From NCBI RefSeq assembly GCF_002234675.1, contig NC_019879.2:28537063-28601062 (forward strand): a stretch of 64,000 nt of DNA. The letters are read 5' to 3'. Within the stretch, counting starts at the first letter, position 1. Every line of letters starts with the position of its first letter. The notes beneath the pieces are model-generated. The model was not told the DNA's origin. It saw only the letters and a list, made by a program, of their open reading frames with translations, and searched no databases. Both the position numbers and the translations under genes were made by a program. Below, piece by piece: positions 44,940 to 57,292 of this stretch. This DNA comes from Oryzias latipes. Its lineage: Eukaryota; Chordata; Actinopteri; Beloniformes; Adrianichthyidae.

Positions 44940-46004
44940 TGTTACCGACACCAGGAGTGGCGTCAAAGCAACAAAATAGATTTTCTGTTGAGAACAGAAG
45001 AAAATGCCACAGCAATGAACACAGGATGCTTCTCTGTCGTCGTCCAGATTGCGTCTGTTTATTTACAGTCACTTAACATAAAACCCTTTGTTCATATGCA
45101 CCCAGTTTTCATTCAGCATTTTCAAAACTGCAGTCTTTATACAATCATTACATACCAGTTCAATATTAAATAAAATCTTTCAATTCTCCAGGTGTATTAT
45201 CTCTAATCTTTACATAAACATATATACAAATACACCTTATCAGCCAGTGTCTGACCATTGAGTCCCATCATTTTATGATGCACAAAATTAGAAGCAACAT
45301 TCTGCATTCAATAACATTAACATGTTCAGTCTGGACAGCTTAAATCAATTTCAATATAATACTTTTCTGATTTAAACTCAATAAACATTCTTCACATAAA
45401 CTCAAACCACATCAAAATCCTTGAAAAACTGTGTTTTAACATTTTGCCTGCAAGTTCTTACACGGGGCATATTGTTAGCAAAATACGTTGTTAGCAAAAC
45501 ACGGTGCCTGCCAGGCAGCGCTCAGGGCAAAGACACGCCAGAATCACAGTGTAACGGTTTCGCAGCGGCAGTTAAGCCAGATGTCTTTCAAGTTGCCGTC
45601 CGCTCCGTAAAGTTTCTTTATATTTCCCTTTTTCTTTCAAAGTACTCATAAATAATATATACTAATTTTATGTCAAATCAAGTGATCAAAAGAACATATT
45701 TATGGTACACCAACCTGTTGAGAACAGAAGAAAATGCCACAGCAATGAACACAGGATGCTTCTCTGTCGTCGTCCAGATTGCGTCTGAGGTGCTCATGCA
45801 CAAACCCACCGTCAGAAACAACCCAGCACACAACTGTCCGCATCAGTTTTGTTCCTTCCGTTCTGCATTTGTTAAATTCCAAAATTAAACATAAGACAAA
45901 ATTGTGCGTTTCACATTTAATAAAAAATATATATATATTTTTTTAGATACTTAAATTTAAGTTGTGCATTTAAAACCAACAGGCTTATTTTTGTGTTTAC
46001 CACA
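44940..46004 (-). repeat. 5' LTR of gypsy element
   Basis: Same length as the 3' LTR and no difference noticed on reading. Internal 73-bp repeats at 44985-45057 and 45715-45787. Carries the promoter of the element; TATA box not assigned. Confidence 0.95.
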
Positions 46005-46320
46005 CAAAGACTCTTCTTCTGTCTTCTGTCTCCTGGCTGGGCCTTTTCCCCTTGGCTAAGAAACTTTCCAATGACTTTTGTTTTTTATTAATTTTGCTAG
46101 TTCCTGGATTTCATTTTAGCTGTAACTTATCACGTGACGGAGAAGAGCGACTTGGCCTGCGTCAAGAATGACAGACGGAAGGAACAGAGAATGGGGCGGT
46201 TTTTCAAGATAGAAAATCTTTCAGGTTCCGAAATAAATTAAATGGAAGTAATGCAAGTTATTCATTCTTTCAGTGTGGCCCGGTTCCAAATGACCCAGGG
46301 CCGGGGGTTGGGGACTGCTG

Positions 46321-49300
46321 CCAGATACCATGAACCAAATTGGATTTGCGATAAATTCGCCTAATAGAAACACATCAATTTTTGAAAAAACACGCATTTA
46401 GTGATAACAACTTTTTGCGCTTGGAGAAGTTGACTTATCACGTGAGTTGGTTTGGGTTTATTCACATCATTAAGGTTTAATGGAAAAGGTGTCATTGAAA
46501 CATTGTTGTTTTATTTTGTTTTTTTTAGAATTTTGATGAGGTTTTGCACATATGTGTGATGGAAACGCAGCTCTTGATGTCACCACAGGTTCTTGTGTGT
46601 TAAGTTAAAGTAAAACGTTTGGTGCCATAAAACAACTCTTTTTCAGGACAACTCTTCTAAAAAGGTTACTTAAGTAAAGGTAACTGAGTGGATGTAATTC
46701 CTTCCCACCCACCTGTGGTTTAACCCCAGCCCATGGAGGGTGTCGCCCACAGAGTCACAAGAAGCAGATTTATCTGAAGCAGAACTGCAGAGAAGGTAAG
46801 AGGATCCTCAGAAGCTCTGCTGACGTCTGATGATGTCCGGCGGAAAGCACAAAAAAAAAGCCAAATGTTGTTCATTCTGCGGTTCATCTTCAGGCCACGA
46901 CCAAGTGAAGCTGATAATCTGTGGGCTTGGAGGTCTGGAATGTGCGATCCCATCATGGACACAACTTCAGCGGCGGCCTTTAGAAAGCTTCTGCATCATT
47001 TGATCGCTCACCCAGAGTTTAATGAGGAGCACAGCTTCACACACGCTGCTGAGTGGATTAAATCTAATCCCAGCTAAGAGATCTGCAGATTAGAACACAA
47101 AATCACGGGTCCACGTTTAGTTTGAGGTCTGGCCTGACATTAAAAGGTCAAAGTTCATTGTTGTTAAACTAATGTTGCCTTATGGCCCATGAGGCAACAA
47201 CAGTTGGCTGTTTAACCCTAAACAGGCCCACTGCCCGTTGAGGGTTCAATTCTTGGTCCGTCAGCCCTGAGAACTGATTTTAATAAGTGCATTTAATATA
47301 TAAAAAAATAAAACCTTTGCAGGAGTTTCAATAAAGATCAACCTTTTACAAGTTCAGTCTGTGGTGTTTGCGTTTTTCTCAACAAAGACAGATGTTCATG
47401 CAGCATCTGGATTTTATGTCGACGAAGGTTCTCCTTTCTCATAGATTTTATAAAGAAATTTCAAATCTATCACCTCCTAACTCCTTGAGGATTATTGGGA
47501 AGCTACTCGGGGAAAAAGGTTGCTATAGGTTGTGGATTTCTAACAGTTTTTGACATGGCAGCCTCACAAACGTGCCGTTCCTTGTTGCTCACACAGTTTT
47601 AACCCGAATATTGTGGAAATGTAATCCCTGAATCCCTGGCTCAAGCTGAATAAAACAATCTGACGTATGATACAAACACAGCTGGAATGTGGGCGGAGTT
47701 AACAAAAATCCCTATTGCCAAGGAAATCCGAAAATGTACTTTTACCGATTCTTCTAAAAAACCTAGAGACATGCTCGTGACCCCCAGGTGACCAAAACAA
47801 ACAATGGTTGCTATGGAGATAAAACCAATAGAAAAGCTGACATTTTTTTGGAATAACTTTTTTTTTTCATAAATTTGTCATTTAATTATTAGGACATTTA
47901 GTTATTTGATATAATTTTAAAAACAAAGCGGATTTGTCTATTTTATTCACTTCATGTGAAAAATTAACAAAAACTATCACAACAAGGTGGTGCTAGTATA
48001 ACAAAGTAACTAGGAGCTGTACGAGAACAAAATACAACCACAAGTTAAACCATTTCTAAAATATCAATAAGTCTTTAACCCTCACACGCTCAGAAGAGAC
48101 AAGTTTCCACGCCTCCAGTTTCACTGTTAGTCCATCTCACAGCTGCAGCAGACCTTATCCTTCATCTACTCATTTTATCGTCATTAACTAAACCTCTAAA
48201 ATTCCACAATACCGCTGTGGCCATCACTAACTTGGCACTGCTAAGAGATAAGACAGGTGTGCCGAATATATTCAAAGTAGGATAACCAGCAGAAAAACTA
48301 AAACAAAAATGTGGACAGAAGTTAAGAATTCAAATAAAATAAGACTTTGAATAAATCCAAAACCATTTAAACTAAAACCCTTCTTTTACTCCTTTTCTTC
48401 TTACAGTCATATATTCATAGTACCAAAAACCTCTAAAAGCAGCTAAAAAACTTTTTTTCTTATTTTTATTTAAATGCTTGATAAAATTCTATTTATTTGT
48501 TCATTTTAGACCAAATATGCTTCTTTTTTTCAAATTTGACCAAATCCCTGAAGTTGTGTTGAATAAACAGAATCCTTCACAAAGATTTAAACCTGACATA
48601 AAACTTCCTTTTTTTTATTCTAAACAAAATTAAAGTATGATTAAAAAAATGGGATTAAAATCGAGCCAAAGAGGAGGAATAAACAGAAGAGCAAACGTGC
48701 AGGAGATCGGAATCACAGGAAATGCGGGCTTTTGTGGTAATTCAAAACAGCTTTGGTGACTAAAACCTGCTGTGATAGTGAGGGCAGAACTGCCAGAGTA
48801 AACATGGCATCACAAAGCAAAAACAAGAAAGAAACCAGCAGCAAACCAAAGGCAGAGGTCCTCACAACCTATTCTCAACAGAAGCAGACTTTTTTCTACA
48901 ACTTTTCCTAAAAACAGACATTTGAATCCTAAACTCTGACTGCAGCCTGTCGCCATCAACACAAGCCAAAGAATTAGAGTTTTTCTAGAAAAGTCTGAAT
49001 GACATCCAGCAGTGATGGGGGATCGGAACAGTCTGGACATGTTCTGGCCTCCACCCGTGTCAACGTGTGGGTGCAGTGCCCGTCCCTCCCCGTAGAGGGC
49101 GCAGCAGCCGCTCTAAAAGTGTCCCCGCTGGAGGGAACACCTGCCCTCCAGATGTCCCACTAACTTAGAAAAAAAGTTGTGCCCTAACCTTTCTGTTCTC
49201 ACATCTCTGTTGCTCTTCTTTTCCAAACTGAAGGTGTTTACACTGGAAAAGGAGCCGGAGGAGAACAGATGAGACCTCGGCAGAGCTTTTTCATCCGTGA

Positions 49301-49584
49301 ACAGTCTCAGCACCAACCAAAGTCCAACAAACGGCTTAAAAAGTGACAAAAGTAACCCGTGAAGATGCAGAGGTTTAATAAAACTGGAAAGGTTACTTCA
49401 AACACTTTTAAATAAAACACTGGACTCATTGTGTGTTGAGACCCACCACAATAAAAATAGTGTTCTTTGGGATTTCCTCACGATGCAGGACTTTTATAAA
49501 GCAAATTTCATCCTAAAATTGTATTTCTTTATACAAATCATTGTGAATCTGGAGCTTTTAGGTGTGAGGTAGTAAACTAAAAGC
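46321..49584. other. Intergenic, no gene recognised
   Basis: AT-rich, with no element identified with confidence. A 70-codon frame at 46865-47077 has no known motif and no homology I recognise. Confidence 0.4.
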
Positions 49585-49975
49585 CACAAGCTCCGCTCCG
49601 TCCTGATGCCTCCCCTTGCAGACAAAGAGACCCACCAACGTCTTTGCTTTCCTCGTCTGGATCTAAACCGTACGGCTGCATAGTTCAAATATTCCTCGCC
49701 ATTTTTGTTGCCCCTCTAACGTTGGCTTGGGGTTGTGAGGGGCTGTAAGCTAGCAGGAGAGAGTGTAAACAGATGGATGACGGGAAGTAGGGGCAGCCTT
49801 ACTCTGCAAACCCACCCACAACTTAGAGGCGCATTTTGAATTAACTCCTGCCACTCTGCAGAAACTATGTCCTAGAAAATGACAGTTTAAAAAACTTTTG
49901 GGGCTTAATCGGGATTAAAAGACCACAAGGGAATGCTTTGAAAATAAATCAGGACTGTAGTGGGTCTTTAAATTG
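49585..49975 (-). repeat. Dispersed repeat family B, copy 2
   Basis: Reverse orientation; includes the outer end TTAAAGACCCACTACAG at 49972-49956 and the GTACGGTTTAGATCCAGACG block. The best copy for defining the 5' half of the family. Confidence 0.65.
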
Positions 49976-52349
49976 GAAAATGATTCCATTAAATACCTTC
50001 AATGTACCATAGATGCTTTACAAATTCTTTTACTTGGAAATGATCTTGCAGGACCAGGTGAGGCAGCTATTCAGTGTTCCTGTAACCTTTAATTGCCTAA
50101 TGGTAGAAAAAGATGAGAGAAAAAAGAAAAATGAACCACTTTTGTAGAAATGCATAGATCACCTGATCAGAGTTTTGAATGTACTTGTTTGCTTCTGCAG
50201 ATATCAAACTAAAAACAGGCTCTTTCACCACAAAATGAAACTCCAATAAAAAGCAGCACAAATGGCCAAAAAGCAAAAGCCAGGTCTTTAATATTTGTCA
50301 TGAGAGGGAAGCCGCAGGGAGGGTGTTTCCCTCCGAGCTGTGGCGAGCGCTGCCTGCCCACCGGGGCCGCCTGCTCGCAGCAGAGTTTTATCTCGTCTGG
50401 AAAAGCTGAACTCCATCTGCCCGGGCTGGCTGACTCCTGGAAGCACAACAGTCAGGCGAGCGGCGGGCCTGCCAAGAACCAGCGCAGCCGCTCCGAGGGT
50501 GAGAGCCGCAAGGGCCGCTCAGGGAACGGCCTGAGGAACACGTGGAGAACCTCGGCATGTGTCGCTGCGGCCCTTCACGGATGTGTGGTGTGAAACACAA
50601 ATGAGTCAGCAGCTCCCGCCGAGTAAATTTAGCTGCCTGACACGAAGAACGTGAAGTTCCTGGTAAACAGCGCTCGTTCACACGCAGTTGTGATCATTTT
50701 AAATTGATCCAGTCAACATGTTTTTTTTCTGTAAAAAAGGTATGAAAAAAAAAAAGCAGCTTAAACCTGCCTGTGTGAAAAAGTAATTGCTCCCTTAACC
50801 TAATGAGTACTTAGCAACAACTTGGCAACAAAAACAAACATTTTGGGCATTGTAGGCACTTTGAAGGGTTTATGATGGTCGTCAAACAGAACCATCATTT
50901 GTCACTTTGATCCATGCAAAACAGGACCTACTTCTGCAAAAAAAACGGCACGAAAAAGAATCATTTCGAACTTCTGCTAAGCTTCGTGTTCCTCTAGGGT
51001 TTTAGCTTCAACACAGAAGGCTTTTTCTGAGTCCTTTCTTGGTGCTCAAGAAAAGCACACAAGCCAGTGACAATGACAGCAGTGAGAGCAACCATGAGCT
51101 CTGGAGAAGGTAGTCAGGATTTCTTGTAGAACTCTCCTCGCCATCACCATCACCTGAACACAAACGAGTCATTACAGCCAGGATGGTAAAGACTCGGATG
51201 ATTTCACCTGATTTACTCCCTGCTTTGCTCCTCCTTTATCTCCGGCATCAGCCTCCGGAGCCACAGGAAGCTGGTTTGACCTGCGAGCGCTGACTCAACC
51301 GAAACCACAAAAGCACTAACATCAAGTCCAGCCTCAAGTAATGCGACCTTTTCAGTGACGTAGTAAAGTCCTTCAGTTTCATTAGTCCCTAAAACCAATC
51401 CATTTAGATTGTTGTTTGAGTGTTTGTTCAGGAAGAAAATCCAGATCATCGGAAAGAACCAGCTGCAGTTTTTAGGGTTTTGGTGTCATATCTAAAGGGA
51501 TTTCTCTCCTTTATTTTATGTGCTGCACGTCTGACAAAGCTTTTGATGTTTACAACTCTTTTTCTGGGGAAGGATCTTTGGGAAGATGTTAAAAAGGACA
51601 AACAAGCAAAAAGCAAACAACTCGTGTGCATGTGTGGACGCTTCTATAGTTGGAAATGGTTTAGTTTCACCTGGACTGCAGATGAGGCTCATCCTGTAAC
51701 TGTGAGGGGGATTGTAGGGAAAGCTGAAGGAAAAGTGCTAAACCATTCAATCCCACCATTCTGCTCCTGCTCTGGATGTTTGGATTAGACAGTAGTTGCT
51801 TTACGAGTGTCTAAAGAATAGAGAAAACTGGATTTTGACTCTGATTGAGGACTCCATTGACGATGATCAGACCTTACAGATGACAACCAATCCCAGGTTC
51901 ACAGATGAAGGCCTAGTCTTTGTTTTGTGCAGTTTGTGGCATCATACGGATCTTATTTATAATGACTCATGAAGCGCCATCAACAGACGCTGCCTGGAGC
52001 GTAAATGTAATTACCCCAATTTCAGTCACCCGATGTCAATCAGGTCCCGCTGGCTAGCCAATGGGCTCAAAGCTCCACCCCTACATAAAAATAGGATCAA
52101 CTCCGAAAATGAAAAGTATAAATTTAAACTGAAAAATTGAGGACTAAAAAGCAAAGAGTGTGAGAAACAAAAATAGATAAATACAAAAACAGCACTTTTT
52201 ATAATCTTTTGTTTTCTTCGTTTAACAGTATTAGGTTTTAAAATGTTTCATTCAAGTTTTCATTATTTCTCCTTTTAATATACATTTTTTTCAAATCTTC
52301 AATATTCATTTACCATTTTTAAATGTGTACTTTTGAGATTAAAATGGTT
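49976..52349. other. Intergenic, apparently single-copy
   Basis: A GC-rich island at 50300-50600 stands in AT-rich surroundings. 51830-52060 is dense in binding-site-like words (AATGACTCAT, GTAAATGTAATTAC). No coding gene recognised. Possible conserved non-coding elements, not provable here. Confidence 0.35.
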
Positions 52350-52407
52350 CCATCCATCCATCCATCCATCCATCCATCCATCCATCCATCCATCCATCCA
52401 TCCATCC
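52350..52407 (+). repeat. (CCAT)n microsatellite
   Basis: About fourteen uninterrupted CCAT units, directly before the repeat at 52410. Confidence 0.95.
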
Positions 52408-52409
52408 GC

Positions 52410-52545
52410 TAAGCAAACACATCAGAGCTGAAGGCCCTTTTGTGTTGGACAGATTTTGCTGTTGCAGTAGGGGCTTATGAATCTTCTGACACATGAATTG
52501 CATATTTGTATAAACCCCTTTTCAGATTCGAGGCATAAGTTTATT
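52410..52545 (+). repeat. Fragment shared with composite element core
   Basis: AAGCAAACACATCAGAGCTG, TTTTGTGTTGGACAGATTTT, GAATCTTCTGACA, TATAAACCCCTTTT and GAGGCATAAGTTTATT parallel 32073-32206 with scattered changes. MITE copy 4 follows immediately. Confidence 0.75.
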
Positions 52546-52756
52546 TAACCCTTGTGCTATCTTAGATGACCCCACCCTTCCATTGACGTGTTCTCCCTAC
52601 CATGACAAAGGTGGATAAAGGTGGAAAGATTTCATGTAATCCATGGACACCAGTGAAGATCACAAATCATTGAAGAAAAAAGGTTCAGCGCACTGTCTAG
52701 TGGGTCTAGATGACCCAACTCCCAATGTTAAAGTGCCTAGGATAGCACAAGGGTTA
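52546..52756 (-). mobile_element. TA-flanked MITE, copy 4
   Basis: Same orientation as copy 3; TA|ACCCTTGTGCTATCTTAG to GGATAGCACAAGGGT|TA. It lacks the long G/C run of copies 2 and 3. Confidence 0.88.
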
Positions 52757-53409
52757 CAACTGTTTTAAATTTTTCTTTTTAAATTTCATTTTTTTAATTC
52801 ACTTCAGGCAGCTTCTGATTCGACCCCAAATTTGAGCTTCTGTTTTGTGAACTGAAGAAAACCATGGTGTTCTGCAGAGGATGAATGGATGGCTGTCCAA
52901 TCGGTTTTGGTAAGTGTTCCTACCATCTCAGTGGTGACTTCCAGAGAATGGGTGGAATTGTGCATCAAAGAGGTTTGAGGCGCTCAAAGAGAAAGCCTGA
53001 CAAATGGGGAAAGAATGTGGAGATAAAAGATCAAACTATGGCACATTAGGAGAACTGCTCTTCTGAGGGAACAATCACCCTATCAACCATCCTGGTTTGA
53101 TTTCTAATGAGACTCAACTTCTGAGGTGAACGGAACAGTTTGGAAAAGTGGAATTATTATGTCTGATGCCATATTTACTCAGAAACAAAAGCAGCAAAGA
53201 TAAATGATCATTTTTTGACGAGTTCTGATCAGTGACAATCTTCACGACTCGTGTAGGAACGTTTCTGAAACTTCACTAACTTTCAGCCTCACACGAAGGA
53301 TGTGATATACAAGCAAACAAACACCATAGAAAGGTATACAAGCAAAATCTACAGTGAAATCTGATTATTTTCACGCGTTATGGGCCGGTGGTACATCTTC
53401 ATACTTCAA
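52757..53409. other. Intergenic, unassigned
   Basis: Nothing recognised. Confidence 0.4.
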
Positions 53410-53900
53410 CATCGTCTGTTCACTTCTGAAAATGGACACATCATAAGGCATTACATTTTAATGTCCTCACATTTATCTTTATACATGTTTGTATTTATCA
53501 TATATTCTTGTATTGTGACCATACCAAACATGCTTGTTGCTGAATTGACAAATGCCAGTTGATTCGTACCACCTGTTAAACTTTCCCGTTTCTCTTGGAT
53601 GATGGGAATTTTCTCCTACTATACATAATTTCTGGATGTTATTTGGCAATAAGAATATGCTTCATGTGATATTGTGATAAGGGGTTGGATTTTATAAGTT
53701 TGCTTCTTCCCACTCCTTTTCAAGCAATAAATCAGGCTCTATTTAACAGTAGTTAATGATCACTGTATTTAATTAAGTAAAAGGGATTGAAGTTACTTCA
53801 ACATTTCTGTAATGAGTTTGATAAATGTGTGTAAATTCTTTATTGTTTTGACTACAATGCTTGAAATAAATCAAATCAATATAAGTACTGATATTTAACA
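53410..53900 (+). repeat. LINE 3'-end repeat, copy 2
   Basis: Has CTTCTTCCCACTCCTTTTCA, AGCAATAAATC and a CTTGAAATAAAT end, the usual 3' end of a teleost LINE. 53790-53875 matches 17735-17815. Confidence 0.6.
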
Positions 53901-54014
53901 AGATCCTATTGTTATTATTTTGACAGTATAAAAAGTTTGCTCCAAGTATCCTACTTTGATCTGTCATCCCAACACAACTGAACTGTCACACATGTTTGAC
54001 AATTACGTATGTTT

Positions 54015-54533
54015 TGTCATGGCTAGCTAGGCTAGGCAGACCCAGATGCTGAAACCCGGAAGGACGACAGAAGGTGAGTTTAAATAAGTAAGAGTTTTAT
54101 TTGCTCCGCTGATGGGGATGTTCCGGTGCGGCAGGGAGGCGGCGTGGCTGGAGAGGGTCCGTGGGTCCGGGGCGAGACCTGAGGTCCGGCTAAGGCTCGT
54201 GAGGCAGTTTGGCGTTCGGCGAGGTTTCCCAGTGAGGTGGGTAACTCCCGATGGGCGTCTGCTTGGCGAGTCCAGATTTGAGCGTCCAATCGTGGGCATG
54301 AGATTCCTGGAGACAGGACAAGGTGTACGTAAGACAAAGGCGAGAGGTACATAACAAGGGACTGTGAGGTGACCAGACTAAGCACTGTTAGAGGCAACGA
54401 ACTCGAGTTGAATACTGGTCCTGGAGCTCCTTATGAAGGTCTGGCAGGCTGATGAGTTGAGTGGCGGCAGCTGTGGTGAATTAGGCCAAGCAGAGAGGGG
54501 AGGGGGGAGGAACCTGACAGAGGCACCATGACA
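54015..54533 (-). mobile_element. Solo LTR with 5-bp target duplication
   Basis: Begins TGTCATGG and ends CCATGACA, flanked by TGTTT at 54010-54014 and 54534-54538. Minus-strand AATAAA lies at 54101-54096, and a TATA-like TCATAAGGAG near 54440, in the order expected of an LTR. No internal region or second LTR nearby. A DNA element is less likely because of the TG..CA ends and 5-bp duplication. Confidence 0.82.
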
Positions 54534-54538
54534 TGTTT

Positions 54539-55039
54539 GTCTTATTCTGATGAGAAAGACCTTTATAAGTTGTATTAGGCAATGTTAATACTGTAGTCTT
54601 TTCACTTTATTTGCTCCCTAAATAAAATGCACAATTGGTACCTGTGTCACATGACCTAACTTTATTGTTAACTCTCCCGCTGTTGCCACTTTAGCAGAAC
54701 CTGAAACCACCAAATACACTGTCACCTTAAAAGAAAAAAAGGAATGGGCAAAATAAATTTGCCTGGCACTTGTTTGAAAAAAACAGAACATTTCTATTTC
54801 ATGTTTAAGCCGACAAAACTTGGCAGTTCCTCATGTGACCACAAGTTTTGTTTATTTTTCCATTCAGTAGTTTGGTGGAAGTTTGTGTGAAAAAATTGAA
54901 AACGTTTCACGTTTGCTTATTTTCAGATGTGGGCATAAGTTTTGTAGTACTCTTGTATTTATGCAGTTTTCTAAACTTTGAACTTTGTCATTCATACAAT
55001 TACAGAATCAAGTCTCGGATGGGGGACCTGAGACAGAAC
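54539..55039. other. Intergenic, unassigned
   Basis: AT-rich with no element seen. Confidence 0.4.
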
Positions 55040-55310
55040 ATCAATGGGGGACCTTTCTGTGTGGAATTTGTATGTCCCCCCCCCCCCCCCCCCCCCCCCC
55101 GAGTGTTCCTCCCACCGTTCAAAAACATGCTTCATAGGTTTATTGGTTACTCTAAATTGTCCCTTGGTGTGCATTCGAGTGTGTATGGTTGTGCGATTGT
55201 GGCCCTGCAGTAGGCTGGCGACGGCCTTCACCCACCAGTGGCCGGGTAAGCCGCCGGCAGCCCCGTGACCCCTAAAGGGACAAACAGGATTAGAAAATGG
55301 ATGGATGGAA
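55040..55310 (+). mobile_element. tRNA-SINE/LINE-tail dispersed repeat, copy 1
   Basis: GGGGGACCTTTCTGTGTGGA, a C25 run (55076-55100), CAAAAACATGCTTCATAGG, ACTCTAAATTGTCCC, GGCTGGCGACGGCC, CCGTGACCCCTAAAGGGA and an ATGGATGGATGG tail form the 3' two thirds of a very common teleost retroposon. Confidence 0.75.
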
Positions 55311-56159
55311 CTTTTCTGCGTTTAAAAGCCTCCCTGTTAGGATTAACAAATGCAAGAATGCTTTAAAAAACCGGAGGTCTCAGACTGAAAGCTGATGTTT
55401 TCCTGTAGTTTTTTAAATAACCTTTCAGTCCATTAGTCAGAACTTCTCAAGCAATTGAAAGGCAAACGATCAGCTTGTGGTAGTTTTTTTTTTTTTTTTT
55501 TTTTTGCCCAGTCCTTTGAGGGTCGTTTAGCCCAAATGTTTTTCCTCCATTAAACTCTCACCTCTGAACTGGAAAGTCCCCCGAGTTAACCGGGCAGCAC
55601 AGGGACCCATCACAGCTCTGGATAAGTCACACTGGTGAGGGGCAGGCACGCTACCGGCAGCTGGCCCACCACATTAGAGCAGTTGAGCGTGGATTGGTGT
55701 GTGCATGCAAGTGCACATGTTCATGTGTGCATGGGAGTGCAGGCGTGTGCGCACAGTAATAAGGGCCCTGCTGTCTGTCAACCACAAGGCAGCAGCTGCT
55801 CGGGCCTGCAGATTAGAGGCTTGAGCTGCACTGGATGCCCCCGGTGAGTGGTTAGGAGGATGGACAAATGAACATGGATGGATGGTGGTGATAGTTTGGG
55901 AACTCTTCGATGTAAATCTAAGAGCCAGCAGCTAAAAAATGCTGCTCAGTCATTGGTTTTTGAATTTAGCAGCAAGAAAGCTTTTGTATGTCAAGAACAG
56001 TGCATCATTTCTGCTATACGCCTTTAAAAATCCAAAGATGCTGAGGAATGGACTCGACTTCCAGTATGAATGCAAAAAAATTGTGGTCAAAGGTGGAAAA
56101 TTGAGGTCAAAGGTGGTCTTAGAGTATAACTGACAAGGTTTTGCATTTTTGAGCTACGA
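55311..56159. other. Intergenic, unassigned
   Basis: A T-run at 55485-55505; otherwise no element or gene recognised. Confidence 0.4.
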
Positions 56160-56600
56160 ACACACTGGGCACGTGATGCATGCTTTTAGAAAGGTGCATT
56201 CTTAAATGCACTTTTAGCAAACAGTGTTTACACTGGACTGTTTCTACCTGATACTAGCCTGTGTTCCTACAGCTTGGTACGAAATGCTAATATATGAAAG
56301 ACTTGGTGTCATATTTATTGCCGGACACAAAATGCAATTATTAATTTCCCCTCCATCATCAATTTTCAATTGGTTCGTAATACTGACAAATCCCTGATTG
56401 GTCAAAGTTCATCTGGTTTAACTTTCAACCCGCTTTCAGTGGTGTTGAGTTTCATACATGGAGCCTGAAATGTGCATTTTCGCACATTTACATAGACTTA
56501 TCAGCAGAAGTGGTCGCTTAATTGTGCGTTTTCGAGCCTGGTTTGAATGTAGCATCACAGTCTCTGTTCAAATTTAAGCCGTGGATTATACATTATTATG
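56160..56600 (+). repeat. Dispersed repeat family C, copy 2
   Basis: Parallel to 26220-26780 as described there, with about the same block order. Diverged and shorter. Confidence 0.55.
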
Positions 56601-56879
56601 TGACATTTTTTTTTTAGGTATCAAATCCAATTTTTTTCATGTAATCCAACATTAGCTAAGAGAACACATTGAGCAGCCCAAAATGTTCATTGGTGATATG
56701 GACCTCTGGCTGGAAGGTCTTTGGTTTAATTCCAGGTACAGAGAGGACTAAACCTGGGTGGAACAGACACAGAAAAGCTTAATGCAGTGGTGGAGATGCT
56801 CAATGACCATAACTTGTTCTGCTGTTGCATCGTGTCAAACTCTAAGACATCTAACTTTCAAAAGGAAATTGTTTCCCTG

Positions 56880-57180
56880 TTAGGTTAGCACTCTTGTCTC
56901 ACAACAAGGGGTTCCTCATTCACAGAGTTTGCACACTCTCCAGTTTCCTCCCACAGCAGAAAACATGTTTCATAGGTTAATTGATGATTTTAAATTGTCC
57001 CTAGGTGCGATTGTGAGGTTGTGAGGTTGTGTGGCCCCGCAACGGACTGGTGACCTGTCCAGAGTGTCCCTCCCGCCTTCACCCAACGTTAGCTGGGAAA
57101 GGCTCCAGCAACTCAGTGAACCCTGAAAGGGATTCAAGTTCAGAAGATGATAGATGCTTTTTCAGAATAATGCATTAGCA
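56880..57180 (+). mobile_element. tRNA-SINE/LINE-tail dispersed repeat, copy 2
   Basis: Starts GTTAGCACTCTTGTCTCACA (tRNA-like head), continues TTTCCTCCCACAGCAGAAAA, TTTAAATTGTCCCTAGGTG, CAACGGACTGGTGACCTGTC and CCTGAAAGGGATTCA. Degraded, without a GATG tail. Confidence 0.75.
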
Positions 57181-57292
57181 AAAACAGGCCTATAACAACT
57201 ATTTTTGTTGGACACAGACAATATGAAGAGTTGGGCAAATGCATTGGGTGTCCTCTCTGACCCAACATTTGGGGTAAATGGATACCTTAGAC

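Larger units (their letters stand above)
37369..46004 (-). mobile_element. Apparently intact Ty3/gypsy LTR retrotransposon
   Basis: 8636 bp between two 1065-bp LTRs, with a 4-bp duplication CAAA (37365-37368 and 46005-46008). Reads right to left: 5' LTR, tRNA-Pro primer site, gag, pro, pol (RT-RNase H-integrase), purine tract, 3' LTR. No env-like frame lies between pol and the 3' LTR. Gag, pro and pol contain no internal stops. I saw no difference between the LTRs, so the insertion is very young and may be active. RT-RNaseH-IN order and the integrase HHCC/DDE features place it in Ty3/gypsy (Metaviridae). Confidence 0.95.
37224..46320. mobile_element. hAT-type MITE interrupted by a gypsy element
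   Basis: The left part 37224-37368 begins CAGAGGTCCCCAACC. The right part 46009-46320 ends GGTTGGGGACTGCTG, its imperfect complement. Removing the LTR element and one CAAA leaves about 457 bp. Flanks CCATAGAC and CCAGATAC agree at six of eight positions, a decayed 8-bp duplication. The MITE is clearly older than the gypsy insertion. Confidence 0.85.

Noticed and set aside
46865..47077. 70-codon frame resembling a degraded LINE product
   Set aside because: No RT or endonuclease motif could be confirmed.
50300..50593. 97-codon frame in a GC-rich island
   Set aside because: Composition effect; opposite strand equally open; no domain.
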